Notes under the pieces: generated by a model | Seen by the model: only the letters and a program-made list of their open reading frames with translations | Database searches by the model: none | Told to the model about the DNA's origin: nothing | DNA from: Bacilli bacterium | GTDB taxonomy: Bacteria; Bacillota_I; Bacilli_A; ML615J-28; CAG-698 | Assembly: GCA_918272565.1 (NCBI GenBank) | Contig: CAKJYW010000003.1 | Coordinates: 33,585 to 97,584 of the forward strand | DNA: 64,000 nt | Direction of reading: 5' to 3' | In this document: piece by piece, positions 46,584 through 56,961 of the stretch | Numbering within the stretch: position 1 is the stretch's first letter | Layout of the letters: every line of letters begins with the position of its first letter | Position numbers and translations under genes: made by a program

Positions 46584-46654
46584 CTTGCATCTCCTTTCTT
46601 ATTATGATTATAAACTAAATATTAAACCTTGTCAATTTTAGAAAAAAGTTCTAA

Positions 46655-47953
46655 TTACTTAGAACTTGCTTTCTTAACTTCAATTTTAGTTTTTCCACCC
46701 ATGTATGGTCTTAAGACTTCAGGAATATTAACACTACCATCTTCATTTAAATGATTCTCAAGCAATGCTATTAACATTCTTGGTGGAGCAACAACTGTAT
46801 TATTTAATGTATGAGCATAATAATTACCATTTTCGCCCTTAATTCTAATTCCTAGTCTTCTTGCTTGAGCATCACCTAAGTTAGAGCAGCTACCAACTTC
46901 GAAATATTTTTGTTGACGAGGGCTCCATGCTTCTACATCGATACTCTTAACCTTCAAATCTGCCAAATCACCACTACAACATTCTAATGTTCTAACAGGG
47001 ATTTGCATACTAGTGAATAGTTCTACTGTGTAACTATATAGTTTTTCAAACCATGCTTTAGAATCTTCGGGTTCACAAACAACAATCATTTCTTGTTTTT
47101 CAAATTGATGAATACGATAAATTCCTCTTTCTTCGATTCCATGAGCTCCTTTTTCTTTTCTAAAGCAAGGAGAATAACTTGTTAAAGTATATGGTAAATC
47201 TTTCTTTTCAACAAATTGACCAATAAATTTACCAATCATTGAATGTTCACTTGTACCAATTAGATATAAGTCTTCCCCTTCAATCTTATACATCATAGCA
47301 TCCATTTCAGCAAAGCTCATTACTCCAGTAACAACATCACTTCTAATCATAAATGGTGGAATACAATAAGTAAATCCTTTATCAATCATGAAGTCTCTTG
47401 CATAAGTTATAACTGCTGAGTGAAGTCTAGCGATATCACCAATTAGATAATAGAATCCGTTACCAGCAACTCTTCTAGCACTATCTAAATCAATTCCACC
47501 TAACTTTTCAATAATATCTAGATGATATGGCACTTCAAAATTAGGAGTCTTAGGCTCTAAGAATCTCTTTAATTCAACATTCTCACTATCATCTTTACCA
47601 ATTGGAACAGTTGGATCGATGATATTAGGAATAGTCATCATTATTTGTTTGATTCTTGCTTCTATTTCTGCTGTTTCTTTTTCGTTAGCGTCAATCTTTT
47701 CTGGAATTAGTGCTAATTCTTTCTTGATGTTATTAGCTTCATCAATCTTTTTTTCTCGCATTAGTTGACCAATCATACTAGATGCTTTGTTTTTGTAAGC
47801 TCTTAGCTCGTCTCCTTCTGCTTTTAATTTTCTTACTTTTTCGTCTAGTTCAACAACTTCATCTACCAAAGGTAGTTTTTCATCTTGGAATTTCTTCTTA
47901 ATGTTTTCCTTAACTAGCTCAGGATTAGTTCTTAATAACTTAATGTCAATCAT
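46655..47953 (-). CDS. serS: Seryl-tRNA synthetase
   Basis: Charges tRNA-Ser with serine. 432 residues, full length: N-terminal coiled-coil arm (about 28-100), then class II motifs including the motif 2 loop FRKEKGAHGIEERGIYRIHQF and motif 3 near the end (LNNTVVAPPRMLIALLENH). TAGGAGG precedes the ATG. Expression is controlled by a T-box leader upstream, so it should rise when tRNA-Ser is uncharged. Confidence 0.97.
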   Translation of the reverse strand: MIDIKLLRTNPELVKENIKKKFQDEKLPLVDEVVELDEKVRKLKAEGDELRAYKNKASSMIGQLMREKKIDEANNIKKELALIPEKIDANEKETAEIEARIKQIMMTIPNIIDPTVPIGKDDSENVELKRFLEPKTPNFEVPYHLDIIEKLGGIDLDSARRVAGNGFYYLIGDIARLHSAVITYARDFMIDKGFTYCIPPFMIRSDVVTGVMSFAEMDAMMYKIEGEDLYLIGTSEHSMIGKFIGQFVEKKDLPYTLTSYSPCFRKEKGAHGIEERGIYRIHQFEKQEMIVVCEPEDSKAWFEKLYSYTVELFTSMQIPVRTLECCSGDLADLKVKSIDVEAWSPRQQKYFEVGSCSNLGDAQARRLGIRIKGENGNYYAHTLNNTVVAPPRMLIALLENHLNEDGSVNIPEVLRPYMGGKTKIEVKKASSK

Positions 47954-47961
47954 ATTTCCCT

Positions 47962-48191
47962 CCTAAAATAAAAAAAGCCCCTTTTCTTAAGGGACGATTA
48001 ATCGTGGTGCCACCCTATTTTAAAGTAGAAAAACCTTTCTACTTTCTTTAAGCACTATAACGGGCGCAACCGGAAGTGATTAGCTTCACCATAAAGGTAG
48101 ATTTCAGATAAATAATAACACAAATTTCCACCAACCATTTGCTCTCTAAAGGTTTATCTATCTTACTTATCCTTTATAAGGTCTATTTCTT
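47962..48191 (-). ncRNA. T-box riboswitch controlling serS
   Basis: On the minus strand the conserved T-box AGGGTGGCACCACG lies at 48003-48016, preceded by a stem-III-like hairpin AAAGTAGAAA/TTTCTACTTT and followed by the terminator TCCCTTAAGAAAAGGGG plus a T-run, just before the serS ribosome site. The 5' part carries AGAGAG and GGTTGGTGG words typical of stem I. UCU triplets at 48099-48101 and 48106-48108 could be the serine specifier, but I could not fold the leader. Confidence 0.92.
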
Positions 48192-48197
48192 TTAACT

Positions 48198-48226
48198 ATT
48201 ATATATTTATTTTTATTATTTGTCAA
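48198..48226 (-). promoter_or_regulatory. serS promoter
   Basis: Minus strand TTGACA (48221-48226) and TATAAT (48198-48203) with an exact 17-base spacer, a consensus promoter reading into the T-box leader. Confidence 0.9.
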
Positions 48227-48257
48227 TAAAAGTGGTGTAGGAAAACTACACCACATA
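48227..48257 (-). terminator. Terminator of gyrA
   Basis: GTGGTGTAG (48232-48240) pairs with CTACACCAC (48246-48254); on the minus strand TTTTATT follows. It lies just after the gyrA stop and abuts the serS -35 element. Confidence 0.85.
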
Positions 48258-48258
48258 T

Positions 48259-50958
48259 TTATTCGTCTTCTTCTTCATCAAGGAATGTATAATCATCATC
48301 GAATTGGAATTCTTCTGTGTATTCATCTTCCTCATCTTCTTCCTCAATACTTCTTGGAACGATGGCAATACTACTAACACTATGTCCTTCTACTAATTTA
48401 ATGATACATACACCTTGAGTATCACGACCAACTGTTAAGATTTGATCTAGATGAGTTCTAATAATCATACCTTTGTCAGTTACAATCATTAAATCTTCAT
48501 CTCCTATTACTGTTTGTAAGCTTATCATCTTACCATTCTTAGCAGTAATATTTAATGCCTTAACACCTTTACCACCTCTTACTTGAACACGGAACGCATC
48601 AACATTAGTTCTCTTTCCATATCCTTTTTCAGTAGCTATGATAATTTCATCACCGTCAGTATTAACGATAGCCATACCAATCATTCTTTCGCCTTCGCTT
48701 AAAAGAATTCCTCTTACACCGGCTGAAATTCTACCCATTGGTCTAATGTCGCTTTCACTGAAACGTATTGCTTTACCATTTGAAGCACCTAAGATGATAT
48801 CTTTTTCACCATCAGTTACACCAACTTCAAACAATTCATCACCTTCGTTTAGTAAAATTGCTCTAATACCATTTGTTCTGATATTTGCAAATTCACCAAA
48901 TTCTGTCTTTTTAACAATACCTTTACGTGTTGCGAAGATGAAATATCCGTCTTTCATTTCATTAGGATTAACATTTAATACTGCAGCAAGCTTCTCATCT
49001 TGTTCAAACTTGAGCAAGTTAACAATTGGTAGGCCCCTAGCAATTCTACTTGACATTGGGATTTGGAAAGCTTTAAGTTTATAAATCTTACCAAATGTTG
49101 AGAAGAATAGCAAAGTATCATGACTTGAAGTGAATAATACCTTTTCAACATAATCATCATCAGTCATCTTAGCTCCAGTTACACCTTTGCCACCTCTGTT
49201 TTGAGCACGATAAGTGTCAACTGTCATTCTCTTAACATAGCCTTTTCTTGTAACAGTGATAATTACATCTTCTTCAGGAATCAAGTCAGCATCTTCAATA
49301 TCTAAATCTTCACTCAAACTGATTTCACTACGTCTTTCGTCGTTGAACTTTTCTTTAATTTCTGTAAGTTCTTTAATTAAAATCTCTTGCTTTCTTTGAG
49401 GACTTCTTAAAATTTCCTTATATTCAGCAATACTCTTGCGTAAAGCAGCTAATTCTTCTTTAAGTTTTTCAACTTCTAAACCAGTTAATCTTTGTAATCT
49501 CATATCCAAAATAGCTTTAGATTGAATTTCAGTTAGATTAAATGTGTTCATTAAGCCATTAATTGCTTCTTCAGTAGTCTTGCTTGATTTAATTAATTGA
49601 ACTACTTCATCGATATTTGTTAAAGCGATTAATAAACCTTCAACAATATGGGCTCTTTCTTCAGCTTTCTTCAAATCATATTTTGTTCTACGTGTAATAA
49701 CTTCGATTTGATGTTCAACGTAGCACTCAATAATTTCTTTTAAGTTAAGTACTTTAGGTTGTCCTTTAACAATCGCAAGCATACTAGCTCCAAATGTTGT
49801 TTGAAGTTGAGTGTGTTTGTATAAATTGTTTAGGATTACGTTAGGACTAACGTCTTTTCTTAATTCAACAACAATTCTAATACCATCATGGTTTGATTCA
49901 TCTCTCAAATCTACGATTCCATCGATGATTTTCTCATGAACTGTTTCAGCAATTCTTTCGATTAGTCTTGATTTTACAACTTGATAAGGGATTTCTGTGA
50001 TAATTATTTCGTGTTTACCATTACTTCCACGCTCTTTAATCTCACATTTACCTCTTAAAGTAATTGCTCCTTGACCAGTAAGGTAAGTTTTTCTTACTTG
50101 AGAAAGTCCCATGATAAATCCACCAGTTGGAAAATCAGGGCCCTTAATATAATTCATTAAACCTTCAATTGAAATATCAGGGTTTTGTAAATAGGCTACA
50201 ATTCCATCAACAACTTCTCCAAGATTATGTGGAGGAATGTTTGTGGCCATACCTACAGCGATACCTTGAGCTCCATTTAATAAAATATTTGGAAATCTAC
50301 TAGGTAAAACTGCTGGTTCATCTTCACTTCCATCGTAGTTTGGAACAAAATCAACGGTATCTTTTCCTATATCACGAAGCATATCCATTGAGATTTTACT
50401 CATTCTAGCTTCGGTATAACGCATTGCGGCTGCTCCATCACCATCTATAGAGCCAAAGTTACCTTGTCCATCAACTAATGGATAGCGATAACTAAAGTCT
50501 TGAGCCATTCTTACCATCGCATCATATATAGAAGCATCACCATGTGGGTGATATTTACCCATAACGTCCCCAACAATACGAGCACTCTTTCTTGTTGGCT
50601 TGTCACTAGCAACTCCTAATTCATCCATTGCATATAATATTCTACGATGAACTGGCTTCATACCGTCCCTTACATCAGGTAGAGCACGAGAAACAATAAC
50701 ACTCATTGCATAATCTAGGAATGATGAACGCATTGAACTAGCTAAATCGATTTCTTTTACACCACCCATATGGTGTCCATCAACTACATTGTTCTCTGCA
50801 TCACTTATTTCTTCTAGTGCAACATTATCACCAAAACCAGCTTCGGCGGCTTCTTGATCTATCTTTTCTTGCTTTTTAGACTTCTTTTCGCTATATTCTT
50901 CACTGTTTTCGGTTTCTTCTTTTTCGTCTAATTCTTTTTCTTCGAAATCGTCTGGCAT
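48259..50958 (-). CDS. gyrA: DNA gyrase subunit A with acidic N-terminal extension
   Basis: Breaks and rejoins DNA in gyrase. 899 residues. The conserved core starts near residue 67 ([23 protein letters not shown]); the first about 66 residues are a charged, low-complexity extension absent from standard GyrA, but AGGAGG before the ATG supports its translation. Catalytic Tyr is Y181 ([12 protein letters not shown]). The quinolone-determining segment is [13 protein letters not shown], with Ala142 where E. coli has Ser83 and Asp146 at the Asp87 position. C-terminal pinwheel with GyrA-box-like QNRGGKG, then a Glu/Asp-rich tail. It follows gyrB by about ten bases. Confidence 0.97.
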   Translation of the reverse strand: MPDDFEEKELDEKEETENSEEYSEKKSKKQEKIDQEAAEAGFGDNVALEEISDAENNVVDGHHMGGVKEIDLASSMRSSFLDYAMSVIVSRALPDVRDGMKPVHRRILYAMDELGVASDKPTRKSARIVGDVMGKYHPHGDASIYDAMVRMAQDFSYRYPLVDGQGNFGSIDGDGAAAMRYTEARMSKISMDMLRDIGKDTVDFVPNYDGSEDEPAVLPSRFPNILLNGAQGIAVGMATNIPPHNLGEVVDGIVAYLQNPDISIEGLMNYIKGPDFPTGGFIMGLSQVRKTYLTGQGAITLRGKCEIKERGSNGKHEIIITEIPYQVVKSRLIERIAETVHEKIIDGIVDLRDESNHDGIRIVVELRKDVSPNVILNNLYKHTQLQTTFGASMLAIVKGQPKVLNLKEIIECYVEHQIEVITRRTKYDLKKAEERAHIVEGLLIALTNIDEVVQLIKSSKTTEEAINGLMNTFNLTEIQSKAILDMRLQRLTGLEVEKLKEELAALRKSIAEYKEILRSPQRKQEILIKELTEIKEKFNDERRSEISLSEDLDIEDADLIPEEDVIITVTRKGYVKRMTVDTYRAQNRGGKGVTGAKMTDDDYVEKVLFTSSHDTLLFFSTFGKIYKLKAFQIPMSSRIARGLPIVNLLKFEQDEKLAAVLNVNPNEMKDGYFIFATRKGIVKKTEFGEFANIRTNGIRAILLNEGDELFEVGVTDGEKDIILGASNGKAIRFSESDIRPMGRISAGVRGILLSEGERMIGMAIVNTDGDEIIIATEKGYGKRTNVDAFRVQVRGGKGVKALNITAKNGKMISLQTVIGDEDLMIVTDKGMIIRTHLDQILTVGRDTQGVCIIKLVEGHSVSSIAIVPRSIEEEDEEDEYTEEFQFDDDYTFLDEEEDE

Positions 50959-50968
50959 ATTGCACCTC

Positions 50969-52894
50969 CTAGATATCTAGATTTTCAACATATACAGCAT
51001 TTTCTTCAATAAATTCTCTACGTGGCTCAACATCATCACCCATCAGCATACTAAATACAGAGTCGGCTTCGATTGCGTCACTCAAATTTACTTGAAGAAG
51101 AGTTCTAACTTTAGGATCCATAGTTGTTTCCCAAAGTTGTTCTGGATTCATTTCACCTAATCCTTTATATCTTTGGATTGATGGCTTAGAATTCTTTGGC
51201 ATTGTATCTAAAATCTTTTGTAACTCTTCATCACCATATGCATATTCAATTCTTTTACCTTGAACAACCTTGTATAGAGGAGGTTGAGCAATGTAAACAT
51301 ATCCTTTTTCGATTAATGGTCTCATAAAACGATAGAAGAACGTTAATAATAGAGTTCTAATATGAGCACCATCGACATCGGCATCGGTCATGATTACGAT
51401 TTTGTGATATCTTGCGTTATCAATATTAAAGTCATCACTGATTCCAGTTCCAAAAGCTTGAATCATTGAAATGATTTCTTTGTTTCCTAAAATTCTATCT
51501 AATCTTGCTTTTTCAACATTAAGGATTTTTCCTCTCAAAGGCAAGATTGCTTGATATTCGTTGTTTCTTCCTTGTTTTGCACTTCCACCGGCACTATCAC
51601 CCTCGACTATGTATATTTCACATTTACTAGGGTCTTTACTTCTACAATCTGCTAGTTTACTAGCAAATCCTAAAGTTTCAAGTGGGCTCTTTCTACGTGT
51701 AGCTTCTCTTGCTTTCTTTGCGGCAAGTCTAGCACGAGATGCAAGCAAGCTCTTTTCAACAATTGTTCTAGCGCTATTAGGATTTTCCTTTAAGTAAGTA
51801 TCAAGTCCATCAGCTAAAATTTGGCTTGTTATCTTTCTTACTTCAGTATTACCTAACTTCATCTTTGTTTGACCTTCAAATTGAGGATCAGGATGACGGC
51901 AACTAATGATCGCAGTTAGACCTTCTCTAACGTCTTCACCAGTTAGACCTTCATCTTTTTTAAAGATGTTAGCTACTTTTCCATAATTATTCAACACTCT
52001 GGTTAAACTTATTCTGAAACCTTCTTCATGTGTTCCACCTTCAGGTGTATGAATGTTATTAATGAATGAATAAACATTATCAGAATAATCTTCAGTGTAT
52101 TGCAAAGCTATTTCAACTTCAATATCATCCACTTTTTTGCTCATATAGATTACATCTGGATGAATTGGAGTCTTAGTTCTGTTTAAATATTGTACATATT
52201 CAATAATACCGCCTTCGTAGCAGTATGAAACTTCATGATGTTTATCAGGATCACGTGTATCTGATAGTGATATTCTTAAGCCCTTGTTTAAAAAGGCACT
52301 TTGTTGAAGATGTGATCTGATTGTTTCATAATCATAAGTTGTTGTTTCTTGGAAAATCTCTGCATCAGCCTTAAATTCTACGCAAGAACCTGTTTCGTCA
52401 TCTTCGCTTTTACCAACTTCTTGAACTTTATGATGCTTTTTACCACGAGTATAGTCTTGTTCGTAAACTTTACCATCTCTTTTGACAGTTACTTTTAACC
52501 ATTCACTTAATGCATTAACTACAGAAGCACCAACACCATGCAAACCACCTGACACTTTATAAGTCTTACTGTCGAATTTACCACCGGCATGAAGAATTGT
52601 AAATACGGCATCCAGTGCAGATTCGCCTGTCTTTGGTTGAATGTCAACAGGAATACCACGTCCATTGTCCTGTACTCTAATAACATTATTAGGTAAAATA
52701 GACACTTCAATGTGCGTACAGAAGCCTGCTAAAGCCTCATCTATAGAATTATCTACTATTTCCCAAATTAAATGATGTAGTCCTCTTGGTCCTGTTGAAC
52801 CAATATACATACCTGGTCTTTTTCTAACGGCTTCTAACCCTTCAAGGATCTGTATACTAGAACCACTATAGCTGTTTTTTGTTGTTGCTGCCAT
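50969..52894 (-). CDS. gyrB: DNA gyrase subunit B
   Basis: ATPase half of gyrase. About 641 residues from ATG 52894; a GTG three codons upstream is the alternative start. GHKL ATP site: [36 protein letters not shown]. The TOPRIM region has EGDSAGG and [11 protein letters not shown]. It begins one base after the recF stop, in the usual dnaN-recF-gyrB-gyrA order, interrupted here only upstream of yaaA. Confidence 0.98.
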   Translation of the reverse strand: MAATTKNSYSGSSIQILEGLEAVRKRPGMYIGSTGPRGLHHLIWEIVDNSIDEALAGFCTHIEVSILPNNVIRVQDNGRGIPVDIQPKTGESALDAVFTILHAGGKFDSKTYKVSGGLHGVGASVVNALSEWLKVTVKRDGKVYEQDYTRGKKHHKVQEVGKSEDDETGSCVEFKADAEIFQETTTYDYETIRSHLQQSAFLNKGLRISLSDTRDPDKHHEVSYCYEGGIIEYVQYLNRTKTPIHPDVIYMSKKVDDIEVEIALQYTEDYSDNVYSFINNIHTPEGGTHEEGFRISLTRVLNNYGKVANIFKKDEGLTGEDVREGLTAIISCRHPDPQFEGQTKMKLGNTEVRKITSQILADGLDTYLKENPNSARTIVEKSLLASRARLAAKKAREATRRKSPLETLGFASKLADCRSKDPSKCEIYIVEGDSAGGSAKQGRNNEYQAILPLRGKILNVEKARLDRILGNKEIISMIQAFGTGISDDFNIDNARYHKIVIMTDADVDGAHIRTLLLTFFYRFMRPLIEKGYVYIAQPPLYKVVQGKRIEYAYGDEELQKILDTMPKNSKPSIQRYKGLGEMNPEQLWETTMDPKVRTLLQVNLSDAIEADSVFSMLMGDDVEPRREFIEENAVYVENLDI

Positions 52895-52895
52895 A

Positions 52896-53966
52896 TTATT
52901 CACTACACCTTTCTATTTTTATGATATTACTACTCTTTAATACTTCACTATCTAAATGATTTATTGATGTTGTTGTGATAAATATTTGATAATCCATTTC
53001 AATCATCTTAATTATTTGTTTTTGCCTGTTAATATCTAATTCACCAAACACATCATCGAGCATTACAATAATCTTATTGCTTTTTTCTTTCAAAATATCA
53101 ATTAAAGCTAGCTTTAATCCCAAAGCAAAAGTCTTTTGTTGGCCTTGAGAAGCAAATTCGCTTTCTAAATCATTGTATTGTATTGCAAAGTCGTCTCTGT
53201 GAGGTCCACTGTTAGTTGTTTTAGTTATTAAATCGAGTTTTTCTTTGCTCCTAAACTCTTTTTCTATTTCTTCAACAGTGCAAGAAGGCTTATATTTAAT
53301 TAAAGCTTCTTCTTTACCTAAAGAAATAGCTTTGACCTGATCTTTAAAGAACAAATTAATCTTTTCAATAAACTCTTCGCGATATTTAATGATTATTTTT
53401 GCTTCTGTAATCAGCTGATTTGTTATAACTGCTAATAGTTCATTATTAAAAGAGCCACTTTCACTCAAATCTTTTAATAATTGGTTCCTTTCCTTTAATA
53501 ACTTCTTATATTTTGATAAAGAATCTACATATAGCGGATTAATTTGTCCAATATTGATGTCAAGAAATCTTCTTTTGCTTGTTGGAGCTCCATTAATAAG
53601 CTCTACGTCCTCAGGACAAAACATTACAACGTTATAATATCCAATATATTTACTAAGTCTTGCAACCTTTTTCTCGTTTTTGACTATTTGTTTACCTTTT
53701 TCAGACAAAGAAAAAGTAACGACCTCGTCTTTATCATTAAAAAAAGAGCCTTTAACGAAACAATACTCTTCATTTTTCATGATCAAGTCGTTGTCATTGC
53801 TAGTTCTGTGTGATTTTGTAAGTGATAATGCGTATATAGCTTCAAGCAAGCAAGTCTTTCCAACCGCATTATCTCCTATAATGATATTAATCTTAGGTGA
53901 GAACTCCAAAGAGAACTCTTTATAACACCTAAAATTGTTTAATTTGATACTTTTAATATAAAACAT
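52896..53966 (-). CDS. recF: DNA repair and recombination protein RecF
   Basis: SMC-like ATPase that helps load RecA at gaps. 356 residues. Walker A GDNAVGKT (about 31-38; the fourth Gly of the usual GxNGxGKT is Ala), signature region with [17 protein letters not shown], Walker [13 protein letters not shown]. It starts four bases after the yaaA stop. Family identity is clear from these motifs and from its position before gyrB. Confidence 0.96.
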   Translation of the reverse strand: MFYIKSIKLNNFRCYKEFSLEFSPKINIIIGDNAVGKTCLLEAIYALSLTKSHRTSNDNDLIMKNEEYCFVKGSFFNDKDEVVTFSLSEKGKQIVKNEKKVARLSKYIGYYNVVMFCPEDVELINGAPTSKRRFLDINIGQINPLYVDSLSKYKKLLKERNQLLKDLSESGSFNNELLAVITNQLITEAKIIIKYREEFIEKINLFFKDQVKAISLGKEEALIKYKPSCTVEEIEKEFRSKEKLDLITKTTNSGPHRDDFAIQYNDLESEFASQGQQKTFALGLKLALIDILKEKSNKIIVMLDDVFGELDINRQKQIIKMIEMDYQIFITTTSINHLDSEVLKSSNIIKIERCSE

Positions 53967-53969
53967 GCG

Positions 53970-54176
53970 CTATTCTATCCTTAAACTCTTGCCTTCGACT
54001 TCAATAACATAACCAGAATATAATTTTCTGCCACGTCTTGTTTCCTCTTCGCCATTTACTAATACTGTATTTTCTGCCAAATATTCTTTAGCCATAGCTC
54101 CACTGCTAATAAAGGAACAATATTTCAATAATTGACCTAAAGTAATGTATTCTGTAGTTATTTTTACGCTTTCCAT
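53970..54176 (-). CDS. yaaA: S4-domain protein YaaA
   Basis: RNA-binding-type S4 domain protein of 68 residues (ITLGQLLKYCSFISSGAMAKEYLAENTVLVNGEEETRRGRKLYSG). In Bacillus it lies between dnaN and recF, and here it still adjoins recF, but its dnaN side has been pushed away by a 2.8-kb insertion. AGAGGA precedes the ATG. Confidence 0.88.
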   Translation of the reverse strand: MESVKITTEYITLGQLLKYCSFISSGAMAKEYLAENTVLVNGEEETRRGRKLYSGYVIEVEGKSLRIE

Positions 54177-55771
54177 AGAGGGTCCTCTTTTCTATATATT
54201 ATATTGTACCACATTTTGATTAAAAATGCTAGTATGAATTTTAAGAATTTTGGCTTAAAAATGCCCCTAGAATCGTTTTTTTAGACCCAATTAGACAAAA
54301 TACAAGTTTTCCCCTTTTTTTCCACAAAAATAAACAAATTATCAACACAGATGTAGAGAGCAAAACCAACAGGCTTTCTGATATAAAAAGAAGAAATTCA
54401 ACTATATATTTTATGGTTTTATGTAAATATGTATTATTTTAACAAAACTGTTGCTCTTGATGGTTTGGTTTAGATTAATTAAATCGTAAAGATATACATA
54501 TTTACATAAATCTGTATTATCTTGCAAGTCCTGCTTGCCCTTGTTAGGAAATAATAATTACTATTGCAGTATCTTCCTTCTCTTAAAGAGATCACAATCC
54601 AGTAAGCAAAGCAACATTAATCATTTGTTTGTTCTTAAGTGATACATAAATACATAATTATTGATAATTTATGAGATACACCAAGAACCAAAACAAGCTC
54701 GAGAGCCAAACATCAATACATATTTATGTAAATAAATAAAATTTCACGCCAAAAAGAGTTAATTGATAGCCAAACAAGAATACATAAATAAATATATATT
54801 TAAATATTTAAAAGAAATTGTATTGTTTTAATAAATTATATGATAAAATATATATGGAAATATGTAAAACCATAAATATTTATGTCTATTGACGCCAAGT
54901 AAAGGGATAAGCTTGTTTTCATTTGTAGATTTAAACCCAAAGCTTAGACTAATTTAACATCATCACAGGATAAAATTGGTATTTATATACATAAATACAT
55001 AAATTTTTAGTTTAATTAAGCGTAAGTTCACAATAGAGATGTGCGTTTTTAGAGAAAAATAAAAGATGTATGTATTTATTTACATAAATAAATAAAACTG
55101 TTATCTAAAGCAAGGGATCAAAAAGGTCACTTTTAGCACAAAAAGAGGCATTTTTACAAAATTATGTAAATATGTAAATATTTCTTTTAATTAAACTCTT
55201 TTTGTGTTATAATATGAATGAAATAAAGAGATTTTAGTTCTCTCAAAAAGCAAAAAGCACAACCCAAAAATATGGTTTTATAAAATTTTTATGTATATAC
55301 ATAATTAAATATAGATGTTTATATTTAATTATGGTAATATTTATATATGTTTTTAAGTTTATATTCTTATATTTCTTGATATTTTTGCTAAAACAAGCCC
55401 AAATTTGGGGTTTTACTAAGAATTTTACGAACCAAAAATTTTCGTCTGTAATGATTTTTACCCCCTAACTTGAACAACTTTTCGGTTTTTTTACTAAAAT
55501 TGATTCTAGAGGAAATTTTTGAGGGTTTTAAGGGGTTCCCACTTTTAATTTTTCGGGCTTTGTCTTTGAAATCTGTGGGTATTTAAAAGTGAGCGTTAAA
55601 ACAATATTTTGATCACTATGCAAAATCAAAGAAAAACCCCAAAAATCGATGTTTTTTTAGACATTAAGAATAAAAACATATATAAATAAAAACATTTTTA
55701 AATAAATAAATTTTTATGTATGTATGTAAACACGTAAATACATAATATTAAAATAAAGGAGCGTGAATTTT
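54177..55771. repeat. 1.6-kb AT-rich non-coding repeat region, candidate centromere or replication control site
   Basis: No gene is visible across about 1.6 kb between divergent yaaA and the RHH gene. The region is filled with copies of TACATAAATA and TATGTAAATA in both orientations: exact matches at 54420, 54499, 54643, 54721, 54725, 54781, 54988, 55077, 55081, 55163 and 55171, plus many one-mismatch copies. Where opposite copies overlap they make the 14-bp palindrome TATTTAYRTAAATA (54721-54734, 55077-55090). Near-consensus DnaA boxes lie at 54318 and 54339. Plasmid type Ib partition loci have repeat centromeres just upstream of the par genes, which fits this layout. Confidence 0.7.
54318..54347 (+). 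promoter_or_regulatory. Pair of near-consensus DnaA boxes
   Basis: TTTTCCACA (54318-54326) and TTATCAACA (54339-54347) each differ at one base from TTATCCACA. They have the same orientation and starts 21 bases apart, two helical turns. They lie at the yaaA edge of the repeat region. Confidence 0.5.
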
Positions 55772-56074
55772 ATGAATAGTACACCATTTAAAAAGCGTAG
55801 TAACCCTCTTGATTCTACTACTCCAAAGCAAACTCAACCTACTCAGCCTCAAGTTGAAGAAAGAGTGGTCGAAAAAGTGGCTCCAACCCCTGTTCAAACA
55901 AGGAAAACCACTCAAAAACGTGTTATCGTTGAAGAAGAGAGAATTAAGTACACTGCTACCATGGACAAATCAATCAGAAGACGTTTAAAACTTGCTGCTG
56001 CAAAGCGTGATGTCCAAATTTCTGAGTTTATTGAAGATGCTGTTCTAGAAAAACTAGAAAGAGAAGGTGATTAA
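55772..56074 (+). CDS. Ribbon-helix-helix DNA-binding protein, ParG-like partner of ParA
   Basis: Protein of 100 residues starting MNSTPFKKRSN, after AAGGAG; a GTG three codons upstream is closer to that site but would leave almost no spacing. Residues 1-55 are a flexible Pro/Thr/Gln/Lys tail; residues about 57-98 (IKYTATMDKSIRRRLKLAAAKRD, ISEFIEDAVLEKLE) form a strand and two helices typical of ribbon-helix-helix repressors. That architecture matches plasmid ParG-type centromere binders, whose basic tail stimulates the ParA ATPase. It ends two bases before the ParA gene, oriented against the surrounding replication genes. The repeats upstream are its likely target. Confidence 0.75.
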   Translation: MNSTPFKKRSNPLDSTTPKQTQPTQPQVEERVVEKVAPTPVQTRKTTQKRVIVEEERIKYTATMDKSIRRRLKLAAAKRDVQISEFIEDAVLEKLEREGD

Positions 56075-56076
56075 TT

Positions 56077-56910
56077 GTGCCTGTTGTTTCTACTTTCTGT
56101 AAAAAGGGTGGTGTAGGCAAGAGTACCTTCATTGGTTTCTTGGGTCATTACTACGCTACACAAGGAAAAAAGGTCCTAATTATTAGTGCTGACGACCAAA
56201 ATAGTATTTTTAAAATCTTTGGAGCTGATGATAAGATCTTTGAGAAGCAAGATGACTTCTTTGAGTACCTTCTTGCTGGTAAAGCAGACCTTGGTGATGT
56301 CCTAATTGATGTCAGAGAGAACCTTTATCTTATTAAAACTCTAAACACTGATAAACTTTCTACTAAATTAACCCTTGAAAGATCTCAAGAAAAGATGATT
56401 AGAAAGATTATTGAGGAATATGCCTCATGGTTTGACTATATCTTTATTGATTTCCCTCCTTCAAGTAACAGATTAAGTGAAGTGTTATTAGATTTAAGCG
56501 ATGCTATCATGGTTGTTGTTGGTTTAGACAGTCTTGGATTAGATGGATTCTTCAATACAATCCAATATTTCTATGATAGTGACATTGATGTTGACCATAT
56601 TAAGTACATAATCCCTAACAGTTTCAGTAAAAACCGTAGAGCTCCTAAGGTTTCTTTGAATAAATTGATTGCTCAAGCGGCTGATTTCACAAAACAAGCA
56701 GTAGTTCTACCTCCAATTTATGATAGAGCTATAGTTAAGAACCTACAAGCTGAAGGTATTAGTGTTTTTGATAAAGTTGAACTAGAGCGTTATGATCAAA
56801 AGCAATTGAATTTGTTGAAAGGTGAATTACTTGAATTATTTAAATTGATTGATTTAAATAAAAAGGTTGATGAACCTAAAAACAATCTAGCTTCTAAGTT
56901 AGGAAAATAA
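56077..56910 (+). CDS. ParA-family ATPase of a plasmid-type partition cassette
   Basis: ParA/MinD-type ATPase of 277 residues starting at GTG, with AAGGTG seven bases upstream. Deviant Walker A KKGGVGKST (about 9-17) with its signature lysine, ISADDQNS after strand 2, and Walker B IFIDFPPSS (about 126-134). There is no N-terminal DNA-binding domain, so it fits the short type Ib group used with ribbon-helix-helix partners. It is distinct from the Soj-like ParA at 21790. It stands head-to-tail with the RHH gene and converges on dnaN, separated by a hairpin terminator. Partition of the origin is inference. Confidence 0.85.
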   Translation: MPVVSTFCKKGGVGKSTFIGFLGHYYATQGKKVLIISADDQNSIFKIFGADDKIFEKQDDFFEYLLAGKADLGDVLIDVRENLYLIKTLNTDKLSTKLTLERSQEKMIRKIIEEYASWFDYIFIDFPPSSNRLSEVLLDLSDAIMVVVGLDSLGLDGFFNTIQYFYDSDIDVDHIKYIIPNSFSKNRRAPKVSLNKLIAQAADFTKQAVVLPPIYDRAIVKNLQAEGISVFDKVELERYDQKQLNLLKGELLELFKLIDLNKKVDEPKNNLASKLGK

Positions 56911-56937
56911 AAAAAGAGCAAAACTGCTCTTTTTTTT
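56908..56937. terminator. Bidirectional terminator between parA cassette and dnaN
   Basis: AAAAAGAGCA (56911-56920), loop AAAC, TGCTCTTTTT (56925-56934), followed by more T. It serves the convergent parA and dnaN transcripts. An isolated TACATAAATA copy lies just beyond at 56945-56954. Confidence 0.85.
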
Positions 56938-56961
56938 ATTTATATACATAAATATGTAATA

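Noticed and set aside
54420..55760. CRISPR array
   Set aside because: The repeats are only 10-14 bp, occur in both orientations and at irregular distances, with no constant repeat-spacer unit and no cas genes.
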